NCBI GenBank assembly: GCA_020890945.1
Contig: JAJHPK010000029.1
Location: 1-44,371, forward strand
Source: Nitrosomonas sp.
GTDB lineage: Bacteria; Pseudomonadota; Gammaproteobacteria; Burkholderiales; Nitrosomonadaceae
Direction: 5' to 3'
DNA: 44,371 nt
Shown: positions 27,940-35,611 of the stretch, piece after piece
Layout: the number at the start of each line of letters is the position of its first letter
Position numbering within the stretch: position 1 is the stretch's first letter
Made by a program: the position numbers and the translations under genes
Notes under the pieces: model-generated
The model's database searches: none
Told to the model about the DNA's origin: nothing
Seen by the model: the letters and a program-made list of their open reading frames with translations, nothing else

Positions 27940-28466
27940 TGCGGTATTTGATTCCGTTAGCTGCTTTTATGGTGCTGGCAGCTTTTTTGTTGGTTGGACT
28001 TACCCTTAATCCGCGTCAAGTGCCTTCACCACTGATCGATAAACCTGCGCCAGTGTTTCAATTAAACCATTTGCATGAACCCGATAAAGTACTGTCTTCG
28101 ACGGATAATATTGGCAAAGTTTGGTTACTTAATGTTTGGGCTTCTTGGTGTGTTTCCTGTCGTGACGAACATCCTTTGCTGGTGGAGCTAGCAAAATCGG
28201 GTATTGTGCCTATCTATGGCTTGAACTATAAAGACGAAAGAACTACGGCCATGCAATGGCTGAAACGTTTCGGCGATCCTTATACCGTCAGCATAGTGGA
28301 TGCGGATGGAAAAGTCGGAATCGATTTTGGCGTGTATGGTGTTCCAGAAACCTACATTATTGATAAGAAAGGCATTATTCGCCATAAGCAAATTGGTCCA
28401 GTAACCGCAGATTCTTTACAAAAAACCATTATTCCTTTGATCATTGAATTACAAAAGCAGGCTTAG
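27936..28466 (+). CDS. ccmG: Periplasmic thioredoxin CcmG (DsbE)
   Basis: Membrane-tethered reductant that keeps apocytochrome or CcmH cysteines reduced for heme ligation. 176 residues: one N-terminal anchor helix (LIPLAAFMVLAAFLLVGL), then a thioredoxin fold with the active site WASWCVSC (Cys72 and Cys75), the acidic REDE-like stretch after it (RDEHP), and the cis-Pro loop GVPETYII. Two ATG codons in a row (27936, 27939) overlap the ccmF stop. Confidence 0.95.
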   Translation: MMRYLIPLAAFMVLAAFLLVGLTLNPRQVPSPLIDKPAPVFQLNHLHEPDKVLSSTDNIGKVWLLNVWASWCVSCRDEHPLLVELAKSGIVPIYGLNYKDERTTAMQWLKRFGDPYTVSIVDADGKVGIDFGVYGVPETYIIDKKGIIRHKQIGPVTADSLQKTIIPLIIELQKQA

Positions 28467-28475
28467 GGGAAAATA

Positions 28476-28967
28476 ATGTTTAAAAATGATCTGTTAAAAG
28501 TTTCAAAATTGCTTGTGTCTGTTTTGCTCATTGTCATGCTCATTCCCTCTTTAGTCTGGGCAAAAGAGGCATTACCAGTGGCGGAAGACCTAGAAGTCGA
28601 AAAAAGAATGCTCGCTATCACGATGGATTTGCGTTGCTTGGTTTGTCAGAATGAATCGATTGCGGATTCTCGTGCCGATTTTTCTAACGACATGCGTCGT
28701 GAAATCAGACAAAAAATAAAAGAAAACAAGAGCGATGAAGAAATTATTCAATTTCTGGTTGATCGTTATGGCGATTTCGTTCTTTACAACCCTCCCATGA
28801 AGCCAACCACGCTTTTACTGTGGTTTGGCCCGATTCTATTATTTGTAATTGGATTTATCTCGTTGCTGACATTTTTGAAGCGTCGGCGCGAACAAATCGA
28901 AGAAATTTCACTATCTGAAGCAGAGCAAACAAAAGCAGAAAATCTGCTCAATGAGAAAAAAAGGTAA
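28476..28967 (+). CDS. ccmH: Cytochrome c maturation thiol-oxidoreductase CcmH
   Basis: Periplasmic subunit of the heme lyase complex that reduces the apocytochrome heme-binding cysteines. 163 residues: a signal peptide or anchor up to about Ala29 (LLIVMLIPSLVWAKEA), then the LRCLVCQNESIADS motif with Cys54 and Cys57, a three-helix domain, and a C-terminal membrane helix (LLLWFGPILLFVIGFISLL). This is the short CcmH form, with the TPR part encoded separately as CcmI, unlike E. coli where they are fused. GGGGAAA precedes the ATG. Confidence 0.95.
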   Translation: MFKNDLLKVSKLLVSVLLIVMLIPSLVWAKEALPVAEDLEVEKRMLAITMDLRCLVCQNESIADSRADFSNDMRREIRQKIKENKSDEEIIQFLVDRYGDFVLYNPPMKPTTLLLWFGPILLFVIGFISLLTFLKRRREQIEEISLSEAEQTKAENLLNEKKR

Positions 28968-28972
28968 GCTGC

Positions 28973-30334
28973 ATGACAACGTCATTTTGGGTTATTTCAG
29001 GTGTTTTTATTGTTGTCGCATTATTATTCGTTATTCCAACGCTGCTGAGAAGTCGAGAATCTAAACAAACGAATCTCGAGCATGATGCGCTTAATATTTC
29101 GGTTTATCGCGATCAATTGACCGAGTTGGATAGGGACTTGCAAAACGATATTCTGACGCAAGAACAATACAATAAAAGTAAGCAAGAGCTGCAACAACGC
29201 ATGTTGCAAGATGTGCCTGATCACAAGGGTAATGCAACTGTTAAACAAATAGGTAAATTGCATAGTGTTGCTACGGCAATCGTCATTGTTTTGGCTTTGC
29301 CACTGGCGGCTGTTTCGCTCTATTTAGCAGTTGGAGATACGCGAGGATTATTACCTCAGTCGCAGCTCGCGAATGTGACAAAACCTCAGGGAAGTGGCAG
29401 CGATTCTCCTGCTGGTCATGATAATTTTGCTTCGGTGTTAGAAAATTTAATTGCGCGTCTTGAAAAAGATCCTGGAGATATCGAAGGTTGGGTGATGTTA
29501 GGGCGTACCTATGCGATTATGGGGCGTTATGACGAAGCAGGTAAGACATATGGCAAACTGAATGAAATCGTGCCCGATAATCCGCAGATTATGAGCGATT
29601 ATGCAGATGTCCTTGCCATGACCAATCAAGGTAGTTTAGCAGGTAAGCCCACGGAATTAGTGTATGCAGCACTGAAAATTGATCCGGAATATCCCAAGGC
29701 TTTAGCACTAGCAGGTACAGCGGAGTTTGAACGAAATCAATATGCTCAAGCGGCTACACATTGGGAAAAATTATTGGGTGTTATTCCTGCGGATTCCCAA
29801 CTGGCCAAATCGGTCAAAGACAGTATCCAACAGGCCAAATCACTGGCATCTGGCGATGTATCTAAAGCACCGGTAGAACATTTAGCGCAGGCCGAACAGT
29901 CGCAAGCTATTAAATCAGATGCTGTTGAGCAACCCAAGCAGCCGGAAGCAAAACCTGTAGAAGCACAACAAACAAACGCGGCCGCATCCGGTACCGGTAT
30001 TTCTGGGCAAGTGACATTAAATAATGCATTGGTTGGCAAGTTTTCGCCGAATGATACGCTTTTCATCTATGCCCGCGCAAAAACAGGACCCAAAATGCCA
30101 CTGGCTATTTTGCGACTCAAAGCAAGTGATCTCCCCGCAGCGTTCTCGTTGACTGACGAAATGGCAATGATGCCAGCAATGAAGATTTCTAGTTTTCCTG
30201 AAGTCGTTATCGAAGCGAGAATTTCTAAATCGGGCCAGGCGACAACCGCTAGCGGTGATTTGCAAGGTTTTAGCGAGCCAGTGAAAATTGGAACGAATGG
30301 TGTAACTGTCATCATTGATAAGCAAATTCCTTAA
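28973..30334 (+). CDS. ccmI: CcmI, TPR apocytochrome chaperone of the heme lyase
   Basis: Binds the C-terminus of apocytochromes c and presents them to CcmF/CcmH. 453 residues: an N-terminal helix (FWVISGVFIVVALLFVIP), a leucine-rich cytoplasmic loop with the family signature YRDQLTELDRDLQNDILTQE, a second helix near residues 98-118, then TPR helices (WVMLGRTYAIMGRYDEA; YPKALALAGTAEFE). After a Gln/Pro/Ala linker the last 110 residues are a beta-rich domain (GISGQVTLNNALVGKFSPND) found in long CcmI forms. AAGG precedes ATG 28973, five bases after the ccmH stop; this is the last ccm gene. Confidence 0.93.
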   Translation: MTTSFWVISGVFIVVALLFVIPTLLRSRESKQTNLEHDALNISVYRDQLTELDRDLQNDILTQEQYNKSKQELQQRMLQDVPDHKGNATVKQIGKLHSVATAIVIVLALPLAAVSLYLAVGDTRGLLPQSQLANVTKPQGSGSDSPAGHDNFASVLENLIARLEKDPGDIEGWVMLGRTYAIMGRYDEAGKTYGKLNEIVPDNPQIMSDYADVLAMTNQGSLAGKPTELVYAALKIDPEYPKALALAGTAEFERNQYAQAATHWEKLLGVIPADSQLAKSVKDSIQQAKSLASGDVSKAPVEHLAQAEQSQAIKSDAVEQPKQPEAKPVEAQQTNAAASGTGISGQVTLNNALVGKFSPNDTLFIYARAKTGPKMPLAILRLKASDLPAAFSLTDEMAMMPAMKISSFPEVVIEARISKSGQATTASGDLQGFSEPVKIGTNGVTVIIDKQIP

Positions 30335-30369
30335 CTGCTATTTCATAACGCTAAAGACATATTAATAGA

Positions 30370-30834
30370 ATGATAGCAATAGGTTCAGTGGTACCCAATT
30401 TTGAATTGCCTTCAACCAGTGGTAACAATTTTTCGTTAGCTGATCATCAAGGTAAAAATCTAGTCATTTACTTTTACCCGAAAGATGATACTCCTGGATG
30501 CACCACGGAAGGACAGGATTTCAGCAATCATTGGAACGCTTTTACTGGAAAAAACTGCGTGATCGTTGGTATTTCGCGCGATAGCGTTCAATCGCATGAA
30601 TGCTTTAAAGAAAAAATGCAGTTTCCATTTGAGCTTTTGAGTGATGCTGATGAAACCGTTTGTGAATTGTTTGGCGTGATGAAATTAAAAAATATGTATG
30701 GCAAACAAGTTCGTGGAATTGAGCGCAGTACCTTTGTTATCGATCAGAAAGGTACGTTAAAAAAAGAATGGCGGGGCGTGAAAGTACCTGGCCATGTGGA
30801 TGAAGTTCTTGATTACGTAAATAAGGTATCATAA
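30370..30834 (+). CDS. bcp: Thioredoxin-dependent peroxiredoxin Bcp
   Basis: Cytoplasmic peroxiredoxin that reduces H2O2 and organic peroxides. 154 residues, the normal length. The peroxidatic Cys44 is in FYPKDDTPGCTTEG. The family's nearby resolving Cys five residues on (as in E. coli) is absent: this position reads Q. Other cysteines are at 63, 78 and 98, so either one of these resolves or it is a 1-Cys type. It lies 35 bases after ccmI and could be read through from the ccm operon. Confidence 0.95.
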   Translation: MIAIGSVVPNFELPSTSGNNFSLADHQGKNLVIYFYPKDDTPGCTTEGQDFSNHWNAFTGKNCVIVGISRDSVQSHECFKEKMQFPFELLSDADETVCELFGVMKLKNMYGKQVRGIERSTFVIDQKGTLKKEWRGVKVPGHVDEVLDYVNKVS

Positions 30835-30939
30835 GTTAACTTAAATAATTATTTTCTAAATTTGGAAGGATGTTTGTTCTTTTTCCCCATTGTGATGGAG
30901 AGAATTCTATCAACACAATAGCAATATAAAAGTGCTAAT

Positions 30940-31323
30940 TTAAACTAAATTCAGCCAAGGACTTTTATTCACCGCAACCAAAACGATATAGATAAATACA
31001 CATTGAGCAGCTAACCAAGCAGCTATACGGATTTTCCTTGTTTTACCAAAACGTATCGCGATCATGCCTAAAAAGATATACACCAATAAACCGATTACTT
31101 TAGCGGTTAACCACGCATGATTCATAGGATCTTGTTGAATTAAAATGGCCAAAGCAATCGCGCTGGTCAGCAAAACTGTATCAAAAACATGCGGTAAAAT
31201 TTTTACCCAGCGCTGTTGCAAATGATGGGAATCTTGTATCAACCAAATGCCACGCAGAAAAAATAGCGAATAACTAATCACGACGCTGCTGACATGAATC
31301 ATCTTTAATAACATATAGCTCAT
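30940..31323 (-). CDS. SirB2 family integral membrane protein
   Basis: Small membrane protein of 127 residues with four predicted helices and the family signature KMIHVSSVVISYSLFFLRG near the N-terminus. The name comes from a Salmonella locus affecting invasion gene expression, but the molecular function is not known. It is the last gene of a minus-strand group and starts six bases after the stop of the upstream membrane protein, so the two are co-transcribed and perhaps work together. Confidence 0.88.
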   Translation of the reverse strand: MSYMLLKMIHVSSVVISYSLFFLRGIWLIQDSHHLQQRWVKILPHVFDTVLLTSAIALAILIQQDPMNHAWLTAKVIGLLVYIFLGMIAIRFGKTRKIRIAAWLAAQCVFIYIVLVAVNKSPWLNLV

Positions 31324-31329
31324 TGAGGA

Positions 31330-31815
31330 CTAAAACCCAGAAATTAGCCAACCATGACTGCCTGCAACCGCCCCTGCAATGGTCAATAATCCCAATGATA
31401 ATAATAAAAGATGCTTACGTTGGATGGCATGAAAAGTATCTGACGTCACTTTTTTTTCAACCTCAGTGGCAACTGGATTTCGACGGCTCCGTGGCTCCAT
31501 GATAAACAACATCACGCTAAAGAATAACCAAATCAATACCATCATATGCATCCACCAGTATTGCCATTGAATAAACCGCTCCCATGCATTCAGTACATAC
31601 GTCATATAAAAGCCACTCAAGCCAACAAACAGCGTGGCATAACGTGCTTGTGCTGCAAATCGCCGTCGAAAGCGTTTAAAAACCTCCATTGCTTCTGCTG
31701 GTGATTGCATTTGCGATAAAGTTGGCAACAAAATCGTTGTTACCATCGCAACTCCACCAATCCAAAGCACTACGCCTAATACATGCAACACTCTGGCAAA
31801 AACCAATTCATCCAT
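31330..31815 (-). CDS. Four-helix membrane protein, CopD-like
   Basis: 161-residue integral membrane protein. The start FARVLHVLGVVLWIGGVAMVT, with its His and GG, resembles the CopD/DUF2269-type fold that carries histidines within the helices; more histidines occur in WWMHMMVLIW and IQRKHLLLLS. I do not recognise a specific family and would not assign copper transport from this alone. No ribosome site is visible before ATG 31815. It sits between the EamA transporter and the SirB2 gene on the same strand. Confidence 0.7.
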   Translation of the reverse strand: MDELVFARVLHVLGVVLWIGGVAMVTTILLPTLSQMQSPAEAMEVFKRFRRRFAAQARYATLFVGLSGFYMTYVLNAWERFIQWQYWWMHMMVLIWLFFSVMLFIMEPRSRRNPVATEVEKKVTSDTFHAIQRKHLLLLSLGLLTIAGAVAGSHGWLISGF

Positions 31816-31851
31816 AGGAAAATATCACTTAAAAAAATAAAAATATTTGTA

Positions 31852-32712
31852 TCACTTTGATATCGACACAGGAATCCTGCGGAAACCTAAAATGCCTCCC
31901 ATTGAGCCGCCAAACACTATCAAAGCAATCCCTAACCAAGCGATTGGCGTTATCACTTCATCCCACAGGAATAGATCCCATAAGCTGGCAAACAGCACCG
32001 TACTATAACCCAATGAAGTGACAACCAACGTAACGCCTTGATGGTAAGCACGAGTCATCGCGAGTTGTGCAAGTGTCGCAGTGATGCCTATGCCTAATAT
32101 AACCAGTAACCCATGCCAGGTCAGCACACTGAATGACGTCAATAGCAACCAAGCACCGGCGCCCAAGGTTGATATCAGCGTGAAATAAAATACCACATGC
32201 CATTCGGATTCACCCAAATTCCCAAGCTGCTTCACATTCACATAAGCTATCGCAGCAAAAAAACCTGAAGCAATGCCTATCAAACCGGCAAACCATTGTT
32301 CTTCAGGCAAAGCGGGACGCAGTAAAATAATTACACCAACAAAACCGAGCAAAATTGCAAAAACCAATGACCATCGTAAATGTTCCTTAAGGATCAGCGT
32401 TGAAAATAACGCCAAAAATAACGGCCACGTATAATTTAACGAAACAGCGGTGCCAAGAGGAAGTTCCGTCAAACAATAGAAAAACATCAGCAAACTTATT
32501 AAGCCTGTAATCCCACGCCAGCAATGAATACGCCAATGCGGCGTCATCACAGAAAAGCCGTGGGAACGGATAATGGCATAGGTTGCCCATACGCCAAATA
32601 GCGAACGATAAAATACGAGTTCGGTACTAGAAAAATGCATTGCACCGAATTTAACCAGCACGCTCATGCAGGCAAACAAAAAAGCAGCCAATAACATCCA
32701 CAGCGAACCCAT
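31852..32712 (-). CDS. EamA/DMT family transporter
   Basis: Ten-helix inner-membrane permease of the drug/metabolite superfamily, 286 residues with two EamA repeats. The first begins MGSLWMLLAAFLFACMSVLVKFGA, the second about GIASGFFAAIAYVNVKQLG. The motif SLNYTWPLFLALFSTLILKE is typical of repeat 1, and MTRAYHQGVTLVVTSLGYSTV of repeat 2. The substrate cannot be read from sequence; candidates are amino acids or related metabolites. GGAAA precedes ATG 32712. It lies 38 bases after the Rieske oxygenase gene and is probably in its operon. Confidence 0.9.
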   Translation of the reverse strand: MGSLWMLLAAFLFACMSVLVKFGAMHFSSTELVFYRSLFGVWATYAIIRSHGFSVMTPHWRIHCWRGITGLISLLMFFYCLTELPLGTAVSLNYTWPLFLALFSTLILKEHLRWSLVFAILLGFVGVIILLRPALPEEQWFAGLIGIASGFFAAIAYVNVKQLGNLGESEWHVVFYFTLISTLGAGAWLLLTSFSVLTWHGLLVILGIGITATLAQLAMTRAYHQGVTLVVTSLGYSTVLFASLWDLFLWDEVITPIAWLGIALIVFGGSMGGILGFRRIPVSISK

Positions 32713-32750
32713 GCTTTATTTCCTCAATACAAACAAACTAGTCAAGAAAA

Positions 32751-33857
32751 TTAAACATAGCGTTGCATTTGCTGCTGCAAAAACTGATGAAATTGTTTCA
32801 ATCCCGCTTCCATAGGCATTTGATAAGGCCCTGTTTCATTAATGCCTTGTTCAAATAAAGCACGACGTCCAGCCGTCATCAAGGTACAAATTTCATCATC
32901 TTCCTCAGCGGTTTCTTGATAGGCAGCTTGCTCTGCTGCTACAAAATCCCGTTCAAACAATGCAATTTCTTCTGGATAATAAAATTCCACAACATTGCTA
33001 CAGCTTTCTAAACCCGTTGGCCATATCGTGCTAATAACCAGTGTATGCGGATACCATTCAACCATGATGTTGGGATAATATAGCAACCAAATTGCACCAT
33101 GTTTCGGTAATTGACCGCTGGTGTACTGCATTACTTGCTCATGCCATTTGGCATAAACAGGACTACCCGGTTTTTTAAACCGGTCGTTATCGATTGCCAC
33201 TGTTTGTACGCTATACCATTCACCAAATTCCCATTCAAGCTGGTGCGTATCGACAAATCCGTTCAAGCCCGGGTGAAACGGTTCTACGTGATAATCTTCC
33301 AAATAGACCTCAATGAAGGTTTTCCAATTGCACGCATAGTGATTGGTTTGCACACGATCCAAAACATAGCCAGAAAAATCAAAATCGCGCAACACGTTGA
33401 GATCTTTCATATCGTTGGATACATCACGCTTGCCGTTAAACAGCATGCCATTCCAATTTTTTAACGGTAATTTATTCAAATTTAGACAAGGATTGCGCTC
33501 AAAGTGGGGCGCACCGAGTAATTTTCCATCTAATGCGTAGGTCCACCGATGTATCGGACATACGATGTTCTTGGTATTACTTCTTCCCTGTAACAAAATC
33601 GCTTGCCGATGCCTGCAAACGTTTGATAACAATTCGACGCCATGGCTATTTCGCACCAGTACTCTAGCGTTATTCATCCATTCCGGCACGTAATAATCCC
33701 CGACATTGGGTACCATCACCTCATGCCCCACATACCCGGGTCCTTGATCAAACAAAATACGTTTTTCCATTTCGAAAATCGCAGGATCAAGATACCATTC
33801 GATGGGAAGCTGAATTGTCATTTCTGACAATCGCGAGATCTCAGCCATATTAGACAT
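32751..33857 (-). CDS. Rieske [2Fe-2S] ring-hydroxylating-type oxygenase, alpha subunit
   Basis: Non-heme iron oxygenase subunit of 368 residues. The Rieske cluster ligands are Cys81, His83, Cys100 and His103 (SNVCRHRQ and IVCPIHRW). The catalytic mononuclear iron region is EVYLEDYHVEPFHPGLN with His190 and His195; the third ligand, an acidic residue, is probably in the late AEEDDEIC segment. The form is closest to the choline monooxygenase/carnitine-type branch rather than aromatic dioxygenases with beta subunits. No ferredoxin, reductase or beta subunit is nearby. AAGG precedes ATG 33857. The substrate is unknown; the adjacent EamA transporter might export or import it. Confidence 0.88.
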   Translation of the reverse strand: MSNMAEISRLSEMTIQLPIEWYLDPAIFEMEKRILFDQGPGYVGHEVMVPNVGDYYVPEWMNNARVLVRNSHGVELLSNVCRHRQAILLQGRSNTKNIVCPIHRWTYALDGKLLGAPHFERNPCLNLNKLPLKNWNGMLFNGKRDVSNDMKDLNVLRDFDFSGYVLDRVQTNHYACNWKTFIEVYLEDYHVEPFHPGLNGFVDTHQLEWEFGEWYSVQTVAIDNDRFKKPGSPVYAKWHEQVMQYTSGQLPKHGAIWLLYYPNIMVEWYPHTLVISTIWPTGLESCSNVVEFYYPEEIALFERDFVAAEQAAYQETAEEDDEICTLMTAGRRALFEQGINETGPYQMPMEAGLKQFHQFLQQQMQRYV

Positions 33858-33923
33858 ATATAACCTTATACACCTCCAAAATTAAGAAAAAACACTCAAC
33901 ATTGAGCTCATCTAAATGAAAAT

Positions 33924-33949
33924 AGATTGCTTGGCTATAATAGCAATCT
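33924..33949. promoter_or_regulatory. Palindromic operator around a TATAAT box
   Basis: Eight-base arms AGATTGCT (33924-33931) and AGCAATCT (33942-33949) enclose TATAAT at 33936-33941. This is a classic arrangement for a repressor covering a -10 box. It lies between the Rieske gene and the lipoprotein gene. The orientation of the TATAAT points to the lipoprotein gene (start 34049), although the -35 is weak. Confidence 0.45.
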
Positions 33950-34048
33950 TAATAGTAAAATATCAGTGTTCACAGATACCCAAAATATATCGAAAAACCA
34001 ATTGTACAAGACCGAGTTATTTAATTTAATCAAAAAGAGAGCATCTGA

Positions 34049-35482
34049 ATGAAATCTATTCATCCACTAATAAAATTTTCCCGCTTCACTTTATTACCTG
34101 CCGCATTGATCATGAGCCTATCGGCTTGTGATGACGGCGGAGAAAAAAACACCAGCTCATCATCTTCTTCTGCATCATCATCTGCTTCAGCAACCAACGC
34201 TTCGACCCAAAGAACAACGCTAACCGGTCCTGCAACCGGTATTTTAATCGATTCTCCAGTATCGGGGGTTTCCTATAGCGCAACTTCAGGTAAGTCAGGT
34301 GTTACAGATGACAAAGGCAGCTTCAATTTTAATCACGGAGATAAAATTGAATTCAAACTCGGCGGTTTGACACTGGGAAATATCCCGGGTTCATTGATAG
34401 TCACGCCTATTGAATTGGCTGGAAATAGCGACAATAAATTGCAAAATTTACTGATCTTGTTGCAATCATTAGATTCCGATAGCAATCTCACCAATGGCAT
34501 TTCGATTTCAGCAGAAACGACAAATGCAGTGAAAAACAATATTAATTTGGAAAGCGATCCGCAAACTTTTGCTGAAACGACACAACTAAAAAGTATCATG
34601 GAAGCCAGCGGTATCACCGGTGAAGTCAGAACTCCTGAAGAAGCGCGTAAGCACTTCATGTCACAAGGTGTTGCATTACTGAACGCTCAGATTTGGGTAA
34701 GTTTTGACAACCAAACCGCCAATGTTTTACGTGTCGCGGGCGATGGTAGCGGAGAATACTTGCATGGCGATGCCAGAGTAGATGATTCTTGCGATGAAAA
34801 CCGTGTTTGTGGTGGTAAAACCATTTTCCAAACAGGTGTTGAGTATGGGATCGCAGAAGCTGTCGATTTTGATACTCGAGGGTTTAAATTAGTGGGAAAA
34901 CCTTCGGTGGATACCAACTTAAAAGGTGGATTGTCTAATCCAGGACCAACCCGTCGTGTTCGCACCGATGGATCTGAATTGATTCACTCGGATATTGTTA
35001 CGGTACAAAGAGAACGCGAAAAAAGCAGCGTATTTGGTGAGCTTTTTCATATCGCAAAACCTATCCAATTAAGCAATGAAAATGAAGTTGCTGAAAAAGA
35101 AGTCAAAGAAACGCGTTTTGCTAAAATGAATAACGAACCATCCGGCATTGTTGGTGCTTGGGCTTATGATAAAGAATCTATTAAAACACCAACACTGGTA
35201 TTCTTCCCGAATGGAAAATTCATGTTAATCGATCCTACCGGAGAAACACAAAAACCGGAACAACAAAAGTGTGCTAAACCTGGAGTTGAATTTGCATCGT
35301 ACAATTACAATAAAGGCTCTAGCAAACTCACTTTGTCGAGTTTCACTTACAACACCAATGGTTGCGCGGGCTTTTCTGATATCGATACAGCCGCTGACTT
35401 AAGCATTGATTCCGATGGAAACACTGCAAAATTGAAAAAACCTAATGAAGAATCCGTAACGTTGTATCGAGTTTCTCACTAA
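34049..35482 (+). CDS. Lipoprotein of unknown function, Ser-rich linker
   Basis: 477-residue exported protein. A signal peptide ends in a lipobox (LIMSLSAC), giving a predicted lipid-anchored Cys near residue 27. A Ser/Ala-rich linker of about 25 residues follows. Residues 60-110 contain GILIDSPVSGVSYSATSGK and TDDKGSFNFNHGDKIEF, a beta domain common in proteobacterial surface lipoproteins. A central domain (110-370) has four cysteines in the neighbourhood of DDSCDENRVCGGK, and the last 110 residues start SGIVGAWAYDKES, resembling a lipocalin-like GxW opening. No function can be assigned. GAGAG precedes ATG 34049, and a clear terminator follows the stop. Confidence 0.8.
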   Translation: MKSIHPLIKFSRFTLLPAALIMSLSACDDGGEKNTSSSSSSASSSASATNASTQRTTLTGPATGILIDSPVSGVSYSATSGKSGVTDDKGSFNFNHGDKIEFKLGGLTLGNIPGSLIVTPIELAGNSDNKLQNLLILLQSLDSDSNLTNGISISAETTNAVKNNINLESDPQTFAETTQLKSIMEASGITGEVRTPEEARKHFMSQGVALLNAQIWVSFDNQTANVLRVAGDGSGEYLHGDARVDDSCDENRVCGGKTIFQTGVEYGIAEAVDFDTRGFKLVGKPSVDTNLKGGLSNPGPTRRVRTDGSELIHSDIVTVQREREKSSVFGELFHIAKPIQLSNENEVAEKEVKETRFAKMNNEPSGIVGAWAYDKESIKTPTLVFFPNGKFMLIDPTGETQKPEQQKCAKPGVEFASYNYNKGSSKLTLSSFTYNTNGCAGFSDIDTAADLSIDSDGNTAKLKKPNEESVTLYRVSH

Positions 35483-35510
35483 ACGTCGTTGATCAATTTG
35501 TTACTCGTAT

Positions 35511-35556
35511 CAATTCACCAAAAGCATCAATTCTTTTGGTGAATTGATTGTTTTTA
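35511..35556 (+). terminator. Rho-independent terminator after the lipoprotein gene
   Basis: Fourteen-base perfect arms CAATTCACCAAAAG (35511-35524) and CTTTTGGTGAATTG (35533-35546), an 8-base loop and a T-rich tail (ATTGTTTTTA). Confidence 0.9.
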
Positions 35557-35611
35557 GTAAAGATGCATAACCTAATGAAATAACACGCAATACTTTACTC
35601 ATAACATTTCT

